A model generated the notes under the pieces. It searched no databases and had not been told where the DNA came from. It was given only the letters and a program-made list of their open reading frames with translations. From positions 34,866,001-34,930,000 of the forward strand of contig JAWZYU010000005.1 of NCBI GenBank assembly GCA_038380435.1: a stretch of DNA of 64,000 nt, read 5' to 3'. Both the position numbers and the translations under genes were made by a program. Positions 31,408 to 42,379 of the stretch are shown in pieces. Each line of letters opens with the position of its first letter. The stretch's first letter is position 1. This stretch comes from Ryuthela nishihirai (taxonomy: Eukaryota > Arthropoda > Arachnida > Araneae > Heptathelidae).

Positions 31408-31715
31408 ACTGCTAGTGGTCAACTCTCTAAGCTGATGAACTATAGCAGCTCTATTTTGCTGTACAGTTCATACCAACAAACGCCTCTCCCTATCTGTCAG
31501 AGGCTTTTTTGCTCCCGCATATTTGCCGCTATTGGTGGATAATTTTTGAGACCATTGTCATTCTGCATACACTTGTAATATTGTGTAGCGTGATTTTCCG
31601 CTGAGTTCCATTACCTCCGTTACGGATGCTCCTGCTCATCGCCTCGAACAATGAGTCCCTTTTCAAAGCCAGTCACGCCAGCCTTTTTTACCCATGTAGC
31701 ATTTCACTCTGCTTT
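31408..31715. other. Unassigned stretch
   Basis: No recognisable feature; the 109-codon frame 31213-31542 is mostly SINE. Confidence 0.35.
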
Positions 31716-31918
31716 GCCGTCCCATGGCCGAGTGGTTAGCACGCTTGGCTACTGATCTAAGGGACCTGGGTTCGAGACTCTCATGGATGTGTGTGTCGTT
31801 TTTCTGCTGAGGACCTGCCATCCTCTCAGACCTTCTACTATGGCATATAAACTGACAGGCTCCTGTCAGACTTCTGTGGCAAGCAGCTGCTTGAGGGAGT
31901 ATTTATTATTATTTTATT
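31716..31918 (+). mobile_element. SINE B, nearly complete
   Basis: Head GCCGTCCCATGGCCGAGTGG, B box GGTTCGAGACT, then a short deletion before CATGGATGTGTGTGTCG. Tail TATTTATTATTATTTTATT. Confidence 0.92.
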
Positions 31919-32062
31919 ATTTATTTTAGGACTTTTATAGGACTTCATAGTGCTATAGAATATTCAAGTGAATACATTGGCATGTTTCACGGTACTTCGA
32001 GCACGATGCAGTCAGTGTTCATAATAATTTGGCCAGACAGTGTATTTCACCACTCTTAGAGT

Positions 32063-32432
32063 GGATTGGATTGTTTTACCTCTGAGGGACACTTTTTGCA
32101 TACAATGGGCTAAATGGCCAGGTCACAAGGACCCCGAAGGCTCATAGAAGGTTGGGGGAGGGGAACCGCTAGTTAGCTGTTAGGAGACAGATGGTAGTCT
32201 CCTGTCGAAGCCATCCAGGATGTTTGTTAAAGCTCACAGGGTATGGTCTCTTTTCCACTGCTCTATGGTTTAATTTCCCACCCGACGGACGGCGACCTTT
32301 CCAAGCCCGTCGTTATCCCCTACTGACCGTAAACAGGGTGGAGAGTTTTGCGGAGATAAATATCAATGGGACTCGAACCTGGGAACTGCATATTACGAGC
32401 CTGGCACGCTACCGGCTGAGCTACCCAGATCC
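32063..32432 (-). mobile_element. SINE A, full length
   Basis: Exact 13 bp TSD CCACTCTTAGAGT (32050-32062 and 32433-32445). Several body substitutions and a short deletion before the B box complement GGACTCGAACC. Confidence 0.95.
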
Positions 32433-32504
32433 CCACTCTTAGAGTAAGTTGCATATTTATATAAGAAACTCAGCTACATTAATATTTACATATTTAAATT
32501 CAAA

Positions 32505-32690
32505 CTAATTAGCTGAAAAAAATAGGTTTCCTGAGTGGGATTCGAATCCACATCTCCCACTTGTGGGAGATGGAGGTTCAAATTCCACTCAAGGAAATTA
32601 TTTTTTCTCGTGTAATCATTTTAAGTGTTTCTTGTCTACAGGAGATTTTCCTGTGATAATTTATTACTGAAATATTTAGCTTTTTCTAGC
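32505..32690. mobile_element. SINE C, palindromic T-arm copy
   Basis: Two T-arm/B-box segments face each other: GAGTGGGATTCGAATCC and, reversed, the complement of GGTTCAAATTCCACTC. They are separated by CACATCTCCCACTTGTGGGA, itself an inverted repeat, and flanked by tail pieces (AGCTGAAAAAAAT left, ATTATTTTTTCTCG right). The A box half is absent on both sides. The right flank shares the SINE C 3' block TGTCTACAGG. Confidence 0.7.
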
Positions 32691-32754
32691 ATTGCAGTCA
32701 GTTCTCGCTGAAAAGTAATGAAATCTTAATTGCCCTGAAAAATTTAATAAAAAA

Positions 32755-32942
32755 AAACACCCTCTCAAGCAGTTGCTTGCCACAGAGGTCTGACAGTAGC
32801 CTGTCAGTTTAATGCGCTATAATAGAAGGTCTGTGAGGATGGCAGTACCTCAGGAGAAAAACAACACACCCATCCTTAGGACTCGCACCCAGGTCTCTTT
32901 GAGCAGTAGCCTAGCATGCTAAACCACTCGTCCAAGGACGGC
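32755..32942 (-). mobile_element. SINE B, full length, diverged
   Basis: Reverse orientation from CCTCTCAAGCAGTTGCTTGCC to CCACTCGTCCAAGGACGGC. The B box complement is damaged (GGACTCGCACCC). Confidence 0.9.
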
Positions 32943-33821
32943 TATCTAAAAAAATTACGGTTTATAAATTATCCACTACTTCAAAAGAATTATATTTGAA
33001 TTAGTTTATAGTTATTTAATCTTATTTTTTAATAGATAAGTTGAATAACCGAAAATGCATTTTCAATGAAAATACACAACTCATCTATTTCCAAAAATTA
33101 TTGTAAATTCGAGGAAAAAAATAACGTTTTTCTGAAGAATGATCTTAAAACAATCTATGGTTTTTCTTATTGAGAATTGTTCAGAACTCTGATATGTTCA
33201 TTTTTATTCAGATTATTATTGAAAAATAACCCGGAACTGGATCGATCGTCCATCAGGTCAAGGGCATTAGAAACCAAAAAACCAAACCCTCTCGATTCCG
33301 AACATCGTAGAACCTAAATTCTGCGGATTAATAAAGCACTTTTGAATATCTACCGAATAACTGAAAGGGGACCAAAAATACACAAATATTCTATATAGGT
33401 TAAAAATTGATGTTATATACGTAAAAGTGCAGGAGATTGGAAGAAATGAAAGGATTTAACTACATAATATTTTTATTTCAACAAGATGTTTAACAGCGTA
33501 ATAAAATTTTAAAAGAACTTTAAGGAGAGTAATTGGTGTTTATCCCATTAAAATAGTTCAGAATTGTATTGTTTGCCCTTTTTTTGGCCTTATTTGCCCC
33601 TTTTTGGTTTTCACTAATTCAAGTTAAAGTCTTCACTAATCAAGTTTACTAATCAGAGTTCAAACAAGGAAGAAAGATCCAGTAATTATATAGCGTTCTG
33701 TTCAGATAAATCGCAATTATGGCAATCACAAAATGTTAGACACAGTCGAAGAAGAAACTTCTGATTATAAGATAGATCATATAAATACGAAATGGAAATA
33801 AGCATCCCTAAATTATACTTT
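32943..33821. other. Unassigned AT-rich stretch
   Basis: No gene or repeat boundary recognised. Confidence 0.45.
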
Positions 33822-33835
33822 ACCAAACGTCAGGT

Positions 33836-34317
33836 CGGTAGCGCTCCAGTCTCGTAATCTGCAATTCCCAGGTTCAAGCCCCAGCTGGGTCATCGTTGAG
33901 ATTTATCTTCATAAAACTCCCCGCTCTACCCGCGGTCAGTAGGGGACACACTGGGCTTGGGAAGGTCACCGTCCGTCGGATGGTACGTTAAGCTGTGGCC
34001 CGTGTGCACGTTAAAGAACACGCTGGATGGCCTTGACGGGAGGCTACCATCTGTCTCCCAACAGCTGTCCCAGTGGGTCCCCTCCCCCAACCTTCTCTGA
34101 GCCTTCGGGGTCCATGTGACCTGGTCATTTAGCCCATGGTGTGCAAAAAAGTGCTGCTCAGAGGTAAAACAACCCAACCCAACTTGACGGGAGACTACCA
34201 TCTGTCTCCTAACAGCTGTCCAGTGGGTCCCCTCCCCCAACCTTCTGTGAGACTTCGGGATCCTTGTGACCTGGCCATTTAGCCCATTGTGTGCAAAAAC
34301 GCTCAGAGGTGAAACAA
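33836..34317 (+). mobile_element. SINE A with duplicated 3' half in one TSD
   Basis: One insertion bounded by an exact 14 bp TSD ACCAAACGTCAGGT (33822-33835 and 34318-34331). It contains a near-complete SINE A (to about 34182, ending AACCCAACCCAAC) and then a second 3' half (34183-34317) starting at TTGACGGGAGACTACC and ending GTGAAACAA. The second half differs at several bases (for example CTTCGGGATCCTTGTG), so it is not a recent exact copy. Confidence 0.95.
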
Positions 34318-34331
34318 ACCAAACGTCAGGT

Positions 34332-34829
34332 TGGTTCGAAGTACATATTTATTTCTCTTGTACTGATATGATCCACCTTATAATCCCAAGTTCCTCCGAT
34401 TTGTAAATGTCATCATTAGGATTTACATTTTAAACTTGTTCTACCACCTATAGCTTTATCTCAAGAAAGCACTGCATATTTACGTGATCTTTTTGCATTC
34501 TGCTTAATATAAAAACGAAAGGGAAGAAATTATATGCATTTTTAAACTCTAAGGTATCATTTTTTCGAAAAAAAAAAACTTTTTTAAGATTCTTAATTCG
34601 TAAGTAACTGAGACTGTTCATTTAGCTTATTTAACGCAGTTAGTCCTTGTCTAATGTTGGATGGGTTGAATATGAATTCAAAAAGAGTAAAGCAAAACGT
34701 ATATTTTTCTTTCTCCCACGAAATAAATTTTAAGCTTTAAACAGAATTGTGTCGATTATTTCGTTTATGAATCCAATCTGTGAATTTATTTCTTACTAGA
34801 AGAATTTTCTGGCGTTATTTTCTTCTTAA
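34332..34829. other. Unassigned AT-rich stretch
   Basis: No feature recognised. Confidence 0.45.
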
Positions 34830-34841
34830 TATACAGTAAAT

Positions 34842-35054
34842 GCCGTCCCATGGCCGAGTGGTTAGCGCGCTTGGCTACTGATCTAAGGGACCTGGGTTCG
34901 AGTCCCGGGTAAGGCATGGATGTTCGTGTCGTTTTTCTGCTGAGGTCCTGCCATCCTCTCAGATCTTCTACTTTGGCATATAAACTGGCAGGCTCCTGTC
35001 AGACCTCTGTGGCAAGCAGCTGCTTGAGGGGTATTTATTTATTTATTTTTTATT
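34842..35054 (+). mobile_element. SINE B reference copy
   Basis: Exact 12 bp TSD TATACAGTAAAT (34830-34841 and 35055-35066) fixes both ends. The head GCCGTCCCATGGCCGAGTGG holds the A box; B box GGTTCGAGTCC. Body contains CTGAGGTCCTGCCATCCTC and AAACTGGCAGGCTCCTG; the conserved 3' block GCAAGCAGCTGCTTGAGGGG precedes a (TATT)n-like tail. Confidence 0.96.
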
Positions 35055-35066
35055 TATACAGTAAAT

Positions 35067-36169
35067 AACTGAACGTAACAAGCTATCATTTTACATTAAA
35101 CTCAATAAGGTCGATGCTGTGATATTTTCTTCACCCTCTTTTTTTGGGGTCAGAAAATAAAGGATTTAATTTGATTTATATTATTTTTATAACAAATTTC
35201 TCCCCCGTTACTCTTCTTCTTAAATGTCTTTTTCTTTTTTGCAAAATAAATTATATACACCAGATTTTAATTTTTTTGTAACTTGTATAAAAAAAATCAG
35301 GATCCTGAAAATATTTTAGATTCAAGAATAATTCCTTGACAAAGAGTTTTCGCATAAATCGAATTGTGAACTAAAAAATGACTATGCCGCACGCGACGCA
35401 CGTTCCTTCTGATGACGTCAGAGATTAGGTCACCAACAGATAAAGGAATAAAATTAAATTTGAAAATAAATTATATGAAATATAAATATACTGATTGATT
35501 ATTCCAAAAATTATTAGTCTATAAAAATATTCACATATGCTACACCCTGTTTAGAAATTCAACCACTTGCGCTGATTAATAATAAACTATAGCCGAGCAT
35601 CACAAATCCGAGCACTCCGAGCATCTCCGATCATCGCAAAAAGTGCATTGCGATGCTCGGAGGATCATTCATTCAAAGAGGGGATCTATTGCTAAACGCA
35701 CCAATTTCTCTGCTGACTTGATCTAACAAGATGACGACACGAAATTTCATTATCTGATTCTCTGCGCCATATGGTTTAGTTGTGTGAAAGAAAATAAAAG
35801 TTCAGAGCCTATTTTTCGCATTTCGACATCTCTGCCCGTAACGGACATGTATCAAGTCTTTTCATAGAGATTAGCACGTTTCTAAGAGTACCCAACGCCA
35901 TATATCTTCGCAATATATGATGCAGGAATGCAGTACAATAACCCGCTCCTACAAGAAGAGAAATTCCGAGAAAAGTGAACGATCTTTTCAACTTTAAGTT
36001 TCCTCTTGATGATTGCAGAAGCATGAATAGTAATTCTGTCCTACGACTTCCTCTGATGTCTATATGTTAGAAACGAAATTATGAAACCTATCTGATTATT
36101 CATATGCTTGACTGAGTGAAGAACGATTTTTCATTTGAGGGATTAAGTTTCCCCTTTTCTATTGTAGCG
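35067..36169. other. Unassigned stretch with a small hairpin
   Basis: CTCCGAGCATC (about 35617) faces GATGCTCGGAG (about 35652), with further CGAGCATC words at 35585. The minus frame 35809-36024 (71 codons) has no recognised domain. Confidence 0.4.
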
Positions 36170-37210
36170 TAGGTGTGGGGATGCTTCATCCCGCCGCATC
36201 CCCAGCCTCCGGGAGACAGCCGGCAATTAATCCCACTCCTGGGTGTGTGAGCTGTAGTCTCGGGCCCGTTTCCGCTGCCGTCGGACTCGCTGCGCTAGCT
36301 CCAAACAATTAATATTCCGTCGTCAATATTTACTCGTCGTTTTAATTAATTCCCAAAAGTTTCTGATCCCTGCTCTAGAAGTTCTCGTCGGCGCGTGTAT
36401 TGCTTTCCCCCCCAGTCCTCCTATTTCTTCGCACACGACTAAACCTGGAGGTGCTCAAATATTGACTTAAGCCTGCAGCAGAAGCGAGCGAGGACAGCGG
36501 CAGCACAGGCCGCGCCGAGCTTCCGCGCATGCTCAACTGGGCACCTAATGAAATGGGTATTTACTCATCACTTTTCCAATTGGCTGCCATTGGGGCGATA
36601 ATGGCCGCCCTTTAAAGTCATTTTCTGCTCCACTAGCGGCGAGTCCGAAATTAAAATCGAATCACGAGGGTTCTGTTGACGGAGGAGGAGGCAGAGGAGG
36701 GGAGGCAAGCGTAGAGGGTGGGGGAGGGAGTAAGAGGGGTACAAGCGGAGCGGTGCTCCAGCAGCGAGGGCTCCGGGCGGTCCTGCTTATTGGAAGTGAT
36801 GGCGGACGGCGAGTAAGATTCTGCAGAGTGGCGTGGCACATCGCCCCGGGTGGTTGGCCTGCACAGCCTCTTCCACGACTCTAATGGGCCGCCTTGCAGT
36901 CGGTTTAAACCGCCCACCTGCTTGTCCGGACAGTCGAGACTTGTTTGTCGCGAGTGACGTGACGCTGGACTGGAAGTGACGCGGCCTCGTACCTTGGAGC
37001 GCACAGAACACTTGCCATTGCAAAGCGACGTAAGTAGCGAGCGCAATAGGTCGCGACGGGGCATCACATCGCGTCCGCACGGTTGATAAATTCCATTTTC
37101 GTAGTTTCCTCCGCGGTTCGGGGAAAATTAAAGAGCGTTGTTGGTGTCGCCGAGGAATGAGCCATCATGCACTGCGTTAGAGTTCCTCTGTAGCTCGCCC
37201 CGCTGTTTAA
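36170..37210. promoter_or_regulatory. CpG-rich, GC-elevated block, candidate regulatory or exonic DNA
   Basis: Base composition shifts sharply from AT-rich surroundings to GC-rich with frequent CG (for example CAGGCCGCGCCGAGC near 36507). No SINE or transposon relic lies in it. TAAT-type words cluster at its left part (CAATTAAT at 36224 and 36305, TTTTAATTAATTCCC at 36339). Minus-strand frames of 138 codons (36651-37067) and 97 codons (36787-37080) overlap, show no domain I know, and probably reflect composition. A promoter, 5' exon or developmental enhancer is inference only. Confidence 0.35.
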
Positions 37211-37568
37211 TGAAGAAATTTCGCGACTATTGTAGTTAAGTGAAGATTAACTTGGATGTCCTCGTCCATTAACAGATTTTATGACTTAGCCATGCAGATA
37301 CATGTTGAGAGAGTCTATTAATTTTGCTTAAAAAGGTTATGCAAAGATATTAATAAAATTATTAAATGAAAAGTTTTCAAGAAAAACGTTGTGCCTACAC
37401 AGAATGGATTGATTTTTGCATTATTCTTTATGTGCTAAAGCGACAGAAGTTTCAATGAAATTACTACTCAATAAAACACAGCGGGTTAATCAGCATCTTA
37501 TAGCCAATAATGAAATTAATTCTTCTTAATAGTAAGCTCTAATTTGAATACTTTTTTCAGTTTTAGGA
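37211..37568. other. Unassigned AT-rich stretch
   Basis: Composition returns to AT-rich; no feature seen. Confidence 0.4.
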
Positions 37569-37953
37569 TGGGTTGGGTTGTTTTACCTCTGAGCGGCACT
37601 TTTTTGCACACCATGGGCTAAATGGCCAGGTCACATGGACCCCGAAGGCTCAGAGAAGGTTGGGGAAGGGGACCCACTGGAACAGCTGTTGGGAGACAGA
37701 TGGTAGCCTCCCATCAAGGCCATCCAGCGTGTTCTTTAACGTGCACAGGGTATGGCTCTCCCGCACACGGGGCCACGGCTTAACGTCCCATCCAACGGAC
37801 GGCGGCCTTTCCAAGCCCATCGGTGTCCCCTACTGACCGTGGGCAGGGCGGGGAATTTTGCGGAGATAAATCTCAACGCTGACCCAGCTGGGGCTCGAAT
37901 CTGGGAACTACAGATTACGAGCCTGGCGCGCTACCGACTGAGCCACCCCCGCC
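37569..37953 (-). mobile_element. SINE A, full length
   Basis: Close to the reference over its whole length with intact A box; the B box complement reads GGGCTCGAATC. No convincing TSD, despite good preservation. Confidence 0.95.
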
Positions 37954-38364
37954 CAAGTAGTGAGGAAAACAAACGGATAGGTGTTGGGCGCCATATTTCG
38001 GGTAAAGTTTCCACATACAACCATGCGATGGACGAATAATTAGCGCGATTGTCTAATACATTGTTTTCCAAAGTACGGTTCGGTATGGGTCCTTAGAATA
38101 TGTGCAAATAGTCTCATCATCCTATTATTATCGCTCAACATACATAAATTTTCTTCTCATTTTTTTCAAGTCATTCAAAGTCATTTTCAAGTCATTTCAG
38201 GTTATTTCAAGTGCACAATAATGAATGATTTACTTGATTAAACAAAGAGTTAGATTTAATCATTTTTTTTTAATTTTTTTGTGTGCATTAATATTTTTGG
38301 CAGCAAAAAAAAGTTGCTAAAAAATCTGTCTCCAACTTCATAAAGTTTGAGAAACCAGAATCTA
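37954..38364. other. Unassigned stretch
   Basis: Short repeated words TCAAGTCATT at 38165-38212. No gene recognised. Confidence 0.4.
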
Positions 38365-38489
38365 CCGATGATCAAAGGGACTTGAGTTCGAACTCCGTAT
38401 AAGATATTGAATTTTCTGTATTCTCCTTCTGTTGATGTTTTGGTTGTCCTCACAGATCATCTTAATGGAGCATTATACTGACAGGCCCA
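38365..38489 (+). mobile_element. SINE B, heavily diverged
   Basis: CAAAGGGACTTGAGTTCGAAC matches the B box region and TATACTGACAGGCCC matches the body; the 3' block is lost where the minisatellite begins. Confidence 0.6.
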
Positions 38490-40385
38490 AATTATCCCAG
38501 TGTAAGATGTTCGGGAGAAGCTATCGAGGTGAATGGTGGTGGTGGTAGTGGGGGTAAGCTATCCTAGTGAAAAGTGGTGGGTGGGTAGGTGGATGAAGGC
38601 AGCTATCCTAGTGAAAGGTGGTGGTGGTGGGCAAGCTATTCCAGTGATAAGTAGGTGATGGTGAGGGCAAGCTAGCCCAGTAAAATTTGATGGGGGTAAG
38701 CTATCCTAGTGAAAGGTGGTGGGTGGGTAGGTGGATGAAGGCAGCTATCCTAGTGAAAGGTGGTGGGTAGGTGGGTAGGTGTATGAAGGCAGCTATCCTA
38801 GTGAAAGGTGGTGGTGGTGGGCAAGCTATTCCAGTCATAAGTAGGGGATGGTGAGGACAAGCTATCCCAGTAAAATTTGATGGGGGTAAGCTATCGTAGT
38901 GAAAGGTGGTGGGTGGGTAGGTGGATGAAGGCAGCTATCCTAGTGAAAGGTGGTGGGTAGGTGGGTAGGTGTATGAAGGCAGCTATCCTAGTGAAAGGTG
39001 GTGGTGGTGGGCAAGCTATTCCAGTCATAAGTAGGGGATGGTGAGGACAAGCTATCCCAGTAAAATTTGATGGGGGTAAGCTATCGTAGTGAAAGGTGGT
39101 GGGTGGGTAGGTGGATGAAGGCAGCTATCCTAGTGAAAGGTGGTGGGTGGGAAGGTGTATGAAGGCAGCTATCCTAGTGAAAGGTGGTGGTGGTGGGCAA
39201 GCTACTCCAGTGATAAGTAGGTGATGGTGAGGGCAAGCTATCCCAGTAAAATTTGATGGGGGTATTATCTATCCCAGTAAAATTTGTTGCATTCCTTATG
39301 AAAATATGATCAGTGCAATATCCTAGTGGGGGTGAGCTATCCTAGTGAAAGGTGGTGGGTGGGTAGGTGGATGAAGGCAGCTATCCTAGTGAAAGGTGGC
39401 GGTGGTGGGCAAGCTTTTCCAGTGATAAGTAGGTGATGGTGAGGACAAGCTATCCCAGTAAAATTTGATGGGGGTAAGCTATCCTAGTGAAAGGTGGTGG
39501 GTGGGTAGGTGTAAGAAGGCAGCTATCCTAGTGAAAGGTGGTGGTGGTGGGCTAGCTATTCCAGTGATAAGTAGGTGATGGTGGGGGCAAGCTATCCCAG
39601 TAAAATTTGATGGGGGTAAGCTATCCTAGTGAAAGGTGGTGGGTGGGTAGGTGGATGAAGGCAGCTATCCTAGTGAAAGGTGGTGGGTGGGTAGGTGGAT
39701 GAAGGCAGCTATCCTAGTGAAAGGTGGTGGTGGGGGGCAAGCTATTCCAGTAAAAGTTGGTGGGGGCAAGCTATCCTAGTGAAAGGTGGTGGTGGTGGGC
39801 AAGCTATCCCAGTATAGATGATGGTGGGGGCAAGTTATCCCAGTGATAGATGATGGTGGGGGCAAGCTATCCTAGTGAAAGGTGGTGGGTGGGTAGGTGT
39901 ATGAAGGCAGCTATCCTAGTGAAAGGTGGTGGTGGGGGGGGGCAAGCTATTCCAGTAAAAGTTGGTGGGGGCAAGCTATTCCAGTAAAAGTTGGTGGGGG
40001 CAAGCTATCCTAGTGAAAAGTGGTGGTGGTGGTGGGCAAGCTATCCCAGTGATAGATGATGGTGGGGGCAAGCTATCCTAGTGAAAGGTGATGGGTGGGT
40101 AGATGTATGAAGACAGCTATCCTAGTGAAAGGTGGAGGTGGGCAAGCTATCTCAGTAAAAGTTGGTGGGGGAAAGTTATCCTAGTGAAAGGTGGTGAGTG
40201 GGTAGGTGGAAGATGGCAACTATCCTAGTGAAAGGTGGTGGTGGTGGGCAAGCTATCCCAGTGGTAGATGGTGAAGGAATTATGCTATGCTAGTTAAAGA
40301 TGATGACGGGGGCAAGTTATTCTAGGGAAAGATGATGAGGGAGGCATGATATCCTGGGGGAGAGGTGGTAGTGAGGGGAAATATC
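38490..40385 (+). repeat. G-rich minisatellite with 190 bp higher-order units
   Basis: About 1.9 kb of variants of GCTATCCTAGTGAAAGGTGG followed by GGTGGGTAGGTGGATGAAGG, or by GGTGGTGGGCAAGCTATTCC. Basic units are about 44-48 bp. From 38691 a set of four units repeats nearly exactly with a 190 bp period (38691, 38881, 39071), a higher-order structure. Near 39293-39319 the array holds 27 bp of foreign sequence also present at 41636 and 41921. The plus strand is rich in GGTGG/GGGTGGG, giving G-quadruplex potential. No ORF. Confidence 0.97.
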
Positions 40386-40867
40386 GGGCTGGAACCCCGT
40401 ACCAGTAAAAAATTTCCCTCCGTTTCAGCAATTTCTAAAAAAAATTCTGGATTTTTTTTAAGGTTTAAAATATAATATGTTTATTTTAACACTTTTAGCT
40501 CTTAAGTTCCGGTTTTTAGCATTTCCAAGACCTCTCCCCCCCCCCCCCCCCCCGAAACTTTTAGATCCGACCCTGCTCCTGTTAGCCCCTTGTGACAAAA
40601 AGATGCCCGAAGGGAAATTTATTATTATTTTTTTCTTATTCCATGTTTGGCTGGCGTTGTCTAATGTCAGTGCAAAACTGTTTTCAATACAATAAAATGT
40701 CAGTGTAACAAAATCGAACAGGTGACCAAAATACATTCGTTTGTAATGATATGCAATAAAAAAAGATGCTACAATAGTTACATAGTACAAAATGAACATT
40801 ATAAAAGAAATTTACCGTGCATTAGAATTTACTTCATAAAAAAGTCGGTAATTTTCTTGAACTATCT
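40386..40867. other. Unassigned stretch with a long C run
   Basis: A run of about 17 C at 40537-40553. The frames 40458-40799 (minus) and 40477-40695 (plus) cross it and are not convincing genes. Confidence 0.45.
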
Positions 40868-41251
40868 AGGGGCGGGGACGGCTGAATGGTAGCGGGCCAG
40901 GTTCGTAATCTACAGTTCCCAGGTTCGAGTCCAAGATGGGATAGCGTTGAGATTTATCTTCGCAACGTGCCCTGTCCTCGGTCAGGGGACGCCGATGATC
41001 TTGGAAATGCTGCCGGCCGTCGGACGGACCGTAAAGCCGTGGTCCTGTATGCGGGACAGAGCCATACTTGTACACGTTAAAGAACACGCTGGTGGCGTTG
41101 ACGGGAGGCTACCATCTGTCTCCTAACAGCTATTCAGTGGGTTCCCTTCCAACTTTATCTGAACCCTCGGTGTCTTTGTGACCTGGCCATTTTGCCCACT
41201 GTGTGCAAAAAAGGGTCAAAAAGTGCTTAGAGGAAAAATAAAGCAACTTGA
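40868..41251 (+). mobile_element. SINE A, old full-length copy
   Basis: Starts AGGGGCGGGGACGGCTGAAT; B box GGTTCGAGTCC intact; ends in an altered tail (AATAAAGCAACTTG). Possible TSD with two mismatches: CTTGAACTATCT at about 40856 and CTTGAACTGTCT at about 41248. Confidence 0.88.
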
Positions 41252-41394
41252 ACTGTCTTTTCCAAGCTTCAATCTCTTCGTGAATTCTTGAATGAATTTA
41301 CAACTTTCCAACATATCGTCAAGAATATCTTTCTGTGATTTTGCGCCATATCGACTGCTAATAATGAAACTAAAATAATTAACGAAATTAACTA

Positions 41395-41460
41395 AAATTA
41401 GGATTGCGTTAAATAGATGAGCGAGTATACTCGCTCATCTATTTAACGCAATCCTAATTT
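41395..41460. repeat. 66 bp perfect palindrome
   Basis: 41395-41427 is the exact reverse complement of 41428-41460 with no spacer (centre GAGTA/TACTC). Outer sequence AAATTAGGATTGCG, inner AGATGAGCGAGTA. It could be a pair of transposon ends joined without an interior, or a replication fold-back product. Confidence 0.98.
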
Positions 41461-41606
41461 GGATATTTCGGCTTACGTGCAGCAACTGTAAATGCGGGAT
41501 AGTTTTCCGCGTAGCACATTTTCCATGTTCTCCTATTTTCTGTGTATTTTTTGCATATATCGGCGACTATATACGTTTTTGTCGATTATCCTTTAATTTT
41601 CAACAG

Positions 41607-41951
41607 CAGTATATATTGACCGATATATTTCTGTGTCCTTATGAAAATATGATCAGTGCAATGTTTATTAGGATAGCTACTAGGATTCACTAGGATAGCT
41701 TTTAGGATAGCCACTAGGATTCACTATTATTAGGATAGCCACTAGGATTCACTAGGATAGCTCACCCCCACTAGGATTTCACTAGGATAGCTTGCCCCCA
41801 CCAACTTTTACTGGAATAGCTTGCCCCCCCCCCCACCACCTTTCACTAGGATAGCTGCCTTCATACACCTACCCACCCACCACCTTTATACCAGTATATA
41901 TTGACCGATATATTTCTGTGTCCTTATGAAAATATGATCAGTGCAATGTTT
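41607..41951 (-). repeat. Inverted minisatellite segment between 60 bp direct repeats
   Basis: 41607-41666 and 41892-41951 are identical 60 bp direct repeats (start CAGTATATATTGACCGATAT, end GATCAGTGCAATGTTT). The 225 bp between them is the 38.5-40.4 kb minisatellite in reverse orientation. Its 41756-41784 part matches, in reverse, the unusual junction at 39319-39346. Confidence 0.95.
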
Positions 41952-42379
41952 TGATTCACTAACTACCCTAGTATGATTTGTTATTGAAGAATGATACCAT
42001 ATTCACACAATAAGTTTAAATATGACCGAATATCACTTGTGTCTTGTAATAAATCAATATTTATACACCAATTATTTTACGATTTATATGACATCGTTTT
42101 TAATATACCTTCGTTTTCCTGCACATCAGGGTGATGTGTCTATGTGTTCTACATATATTGCCTAAATATTCATTTTCAAATTTCTATCGTAGAGATACAC
42201 ACAGCTGTATCCATTGTGATATTTAACTAAGCATTTAGTTAATATTTTTAAGAGCATTTGCCTAGAATAATGGACACGATTTTCGGTGACATTATTATTA
42301 TTGAATTACTATTGTTATAAATTACAATGATGGAAATTGAACGCGAATTCTAAAATAATAACTGGTAACAATCATCATC
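41952..42379. other. Unassigned AT-rich stretch
   Basis: No feature recognised. Confidence 0.4.

Noticed and set aside
34842..34920. tRNA-Ser/Leu gene calls at SINE B heads
   Set aside because: The long variable arm is absent and the acceptor stem pairs poorly; a TSD brackets the full 210 bp.
36651..37067. 138-codon minus frame in the CpG-rich block
   Set aside because: Overlaps another long minus frame and shows no domain; GC-rich DNA lacks stop codons.
38490..40385. CRISPR-like array
   Set aside because: Units are contiguous and graded with no unique spacers, and the genome is eukaryotic.
40500..40580. Coding segment across the C run
   Set aside because: The proline/leucine reading depends on a homopolymer of uncertain length and has no support on either side.
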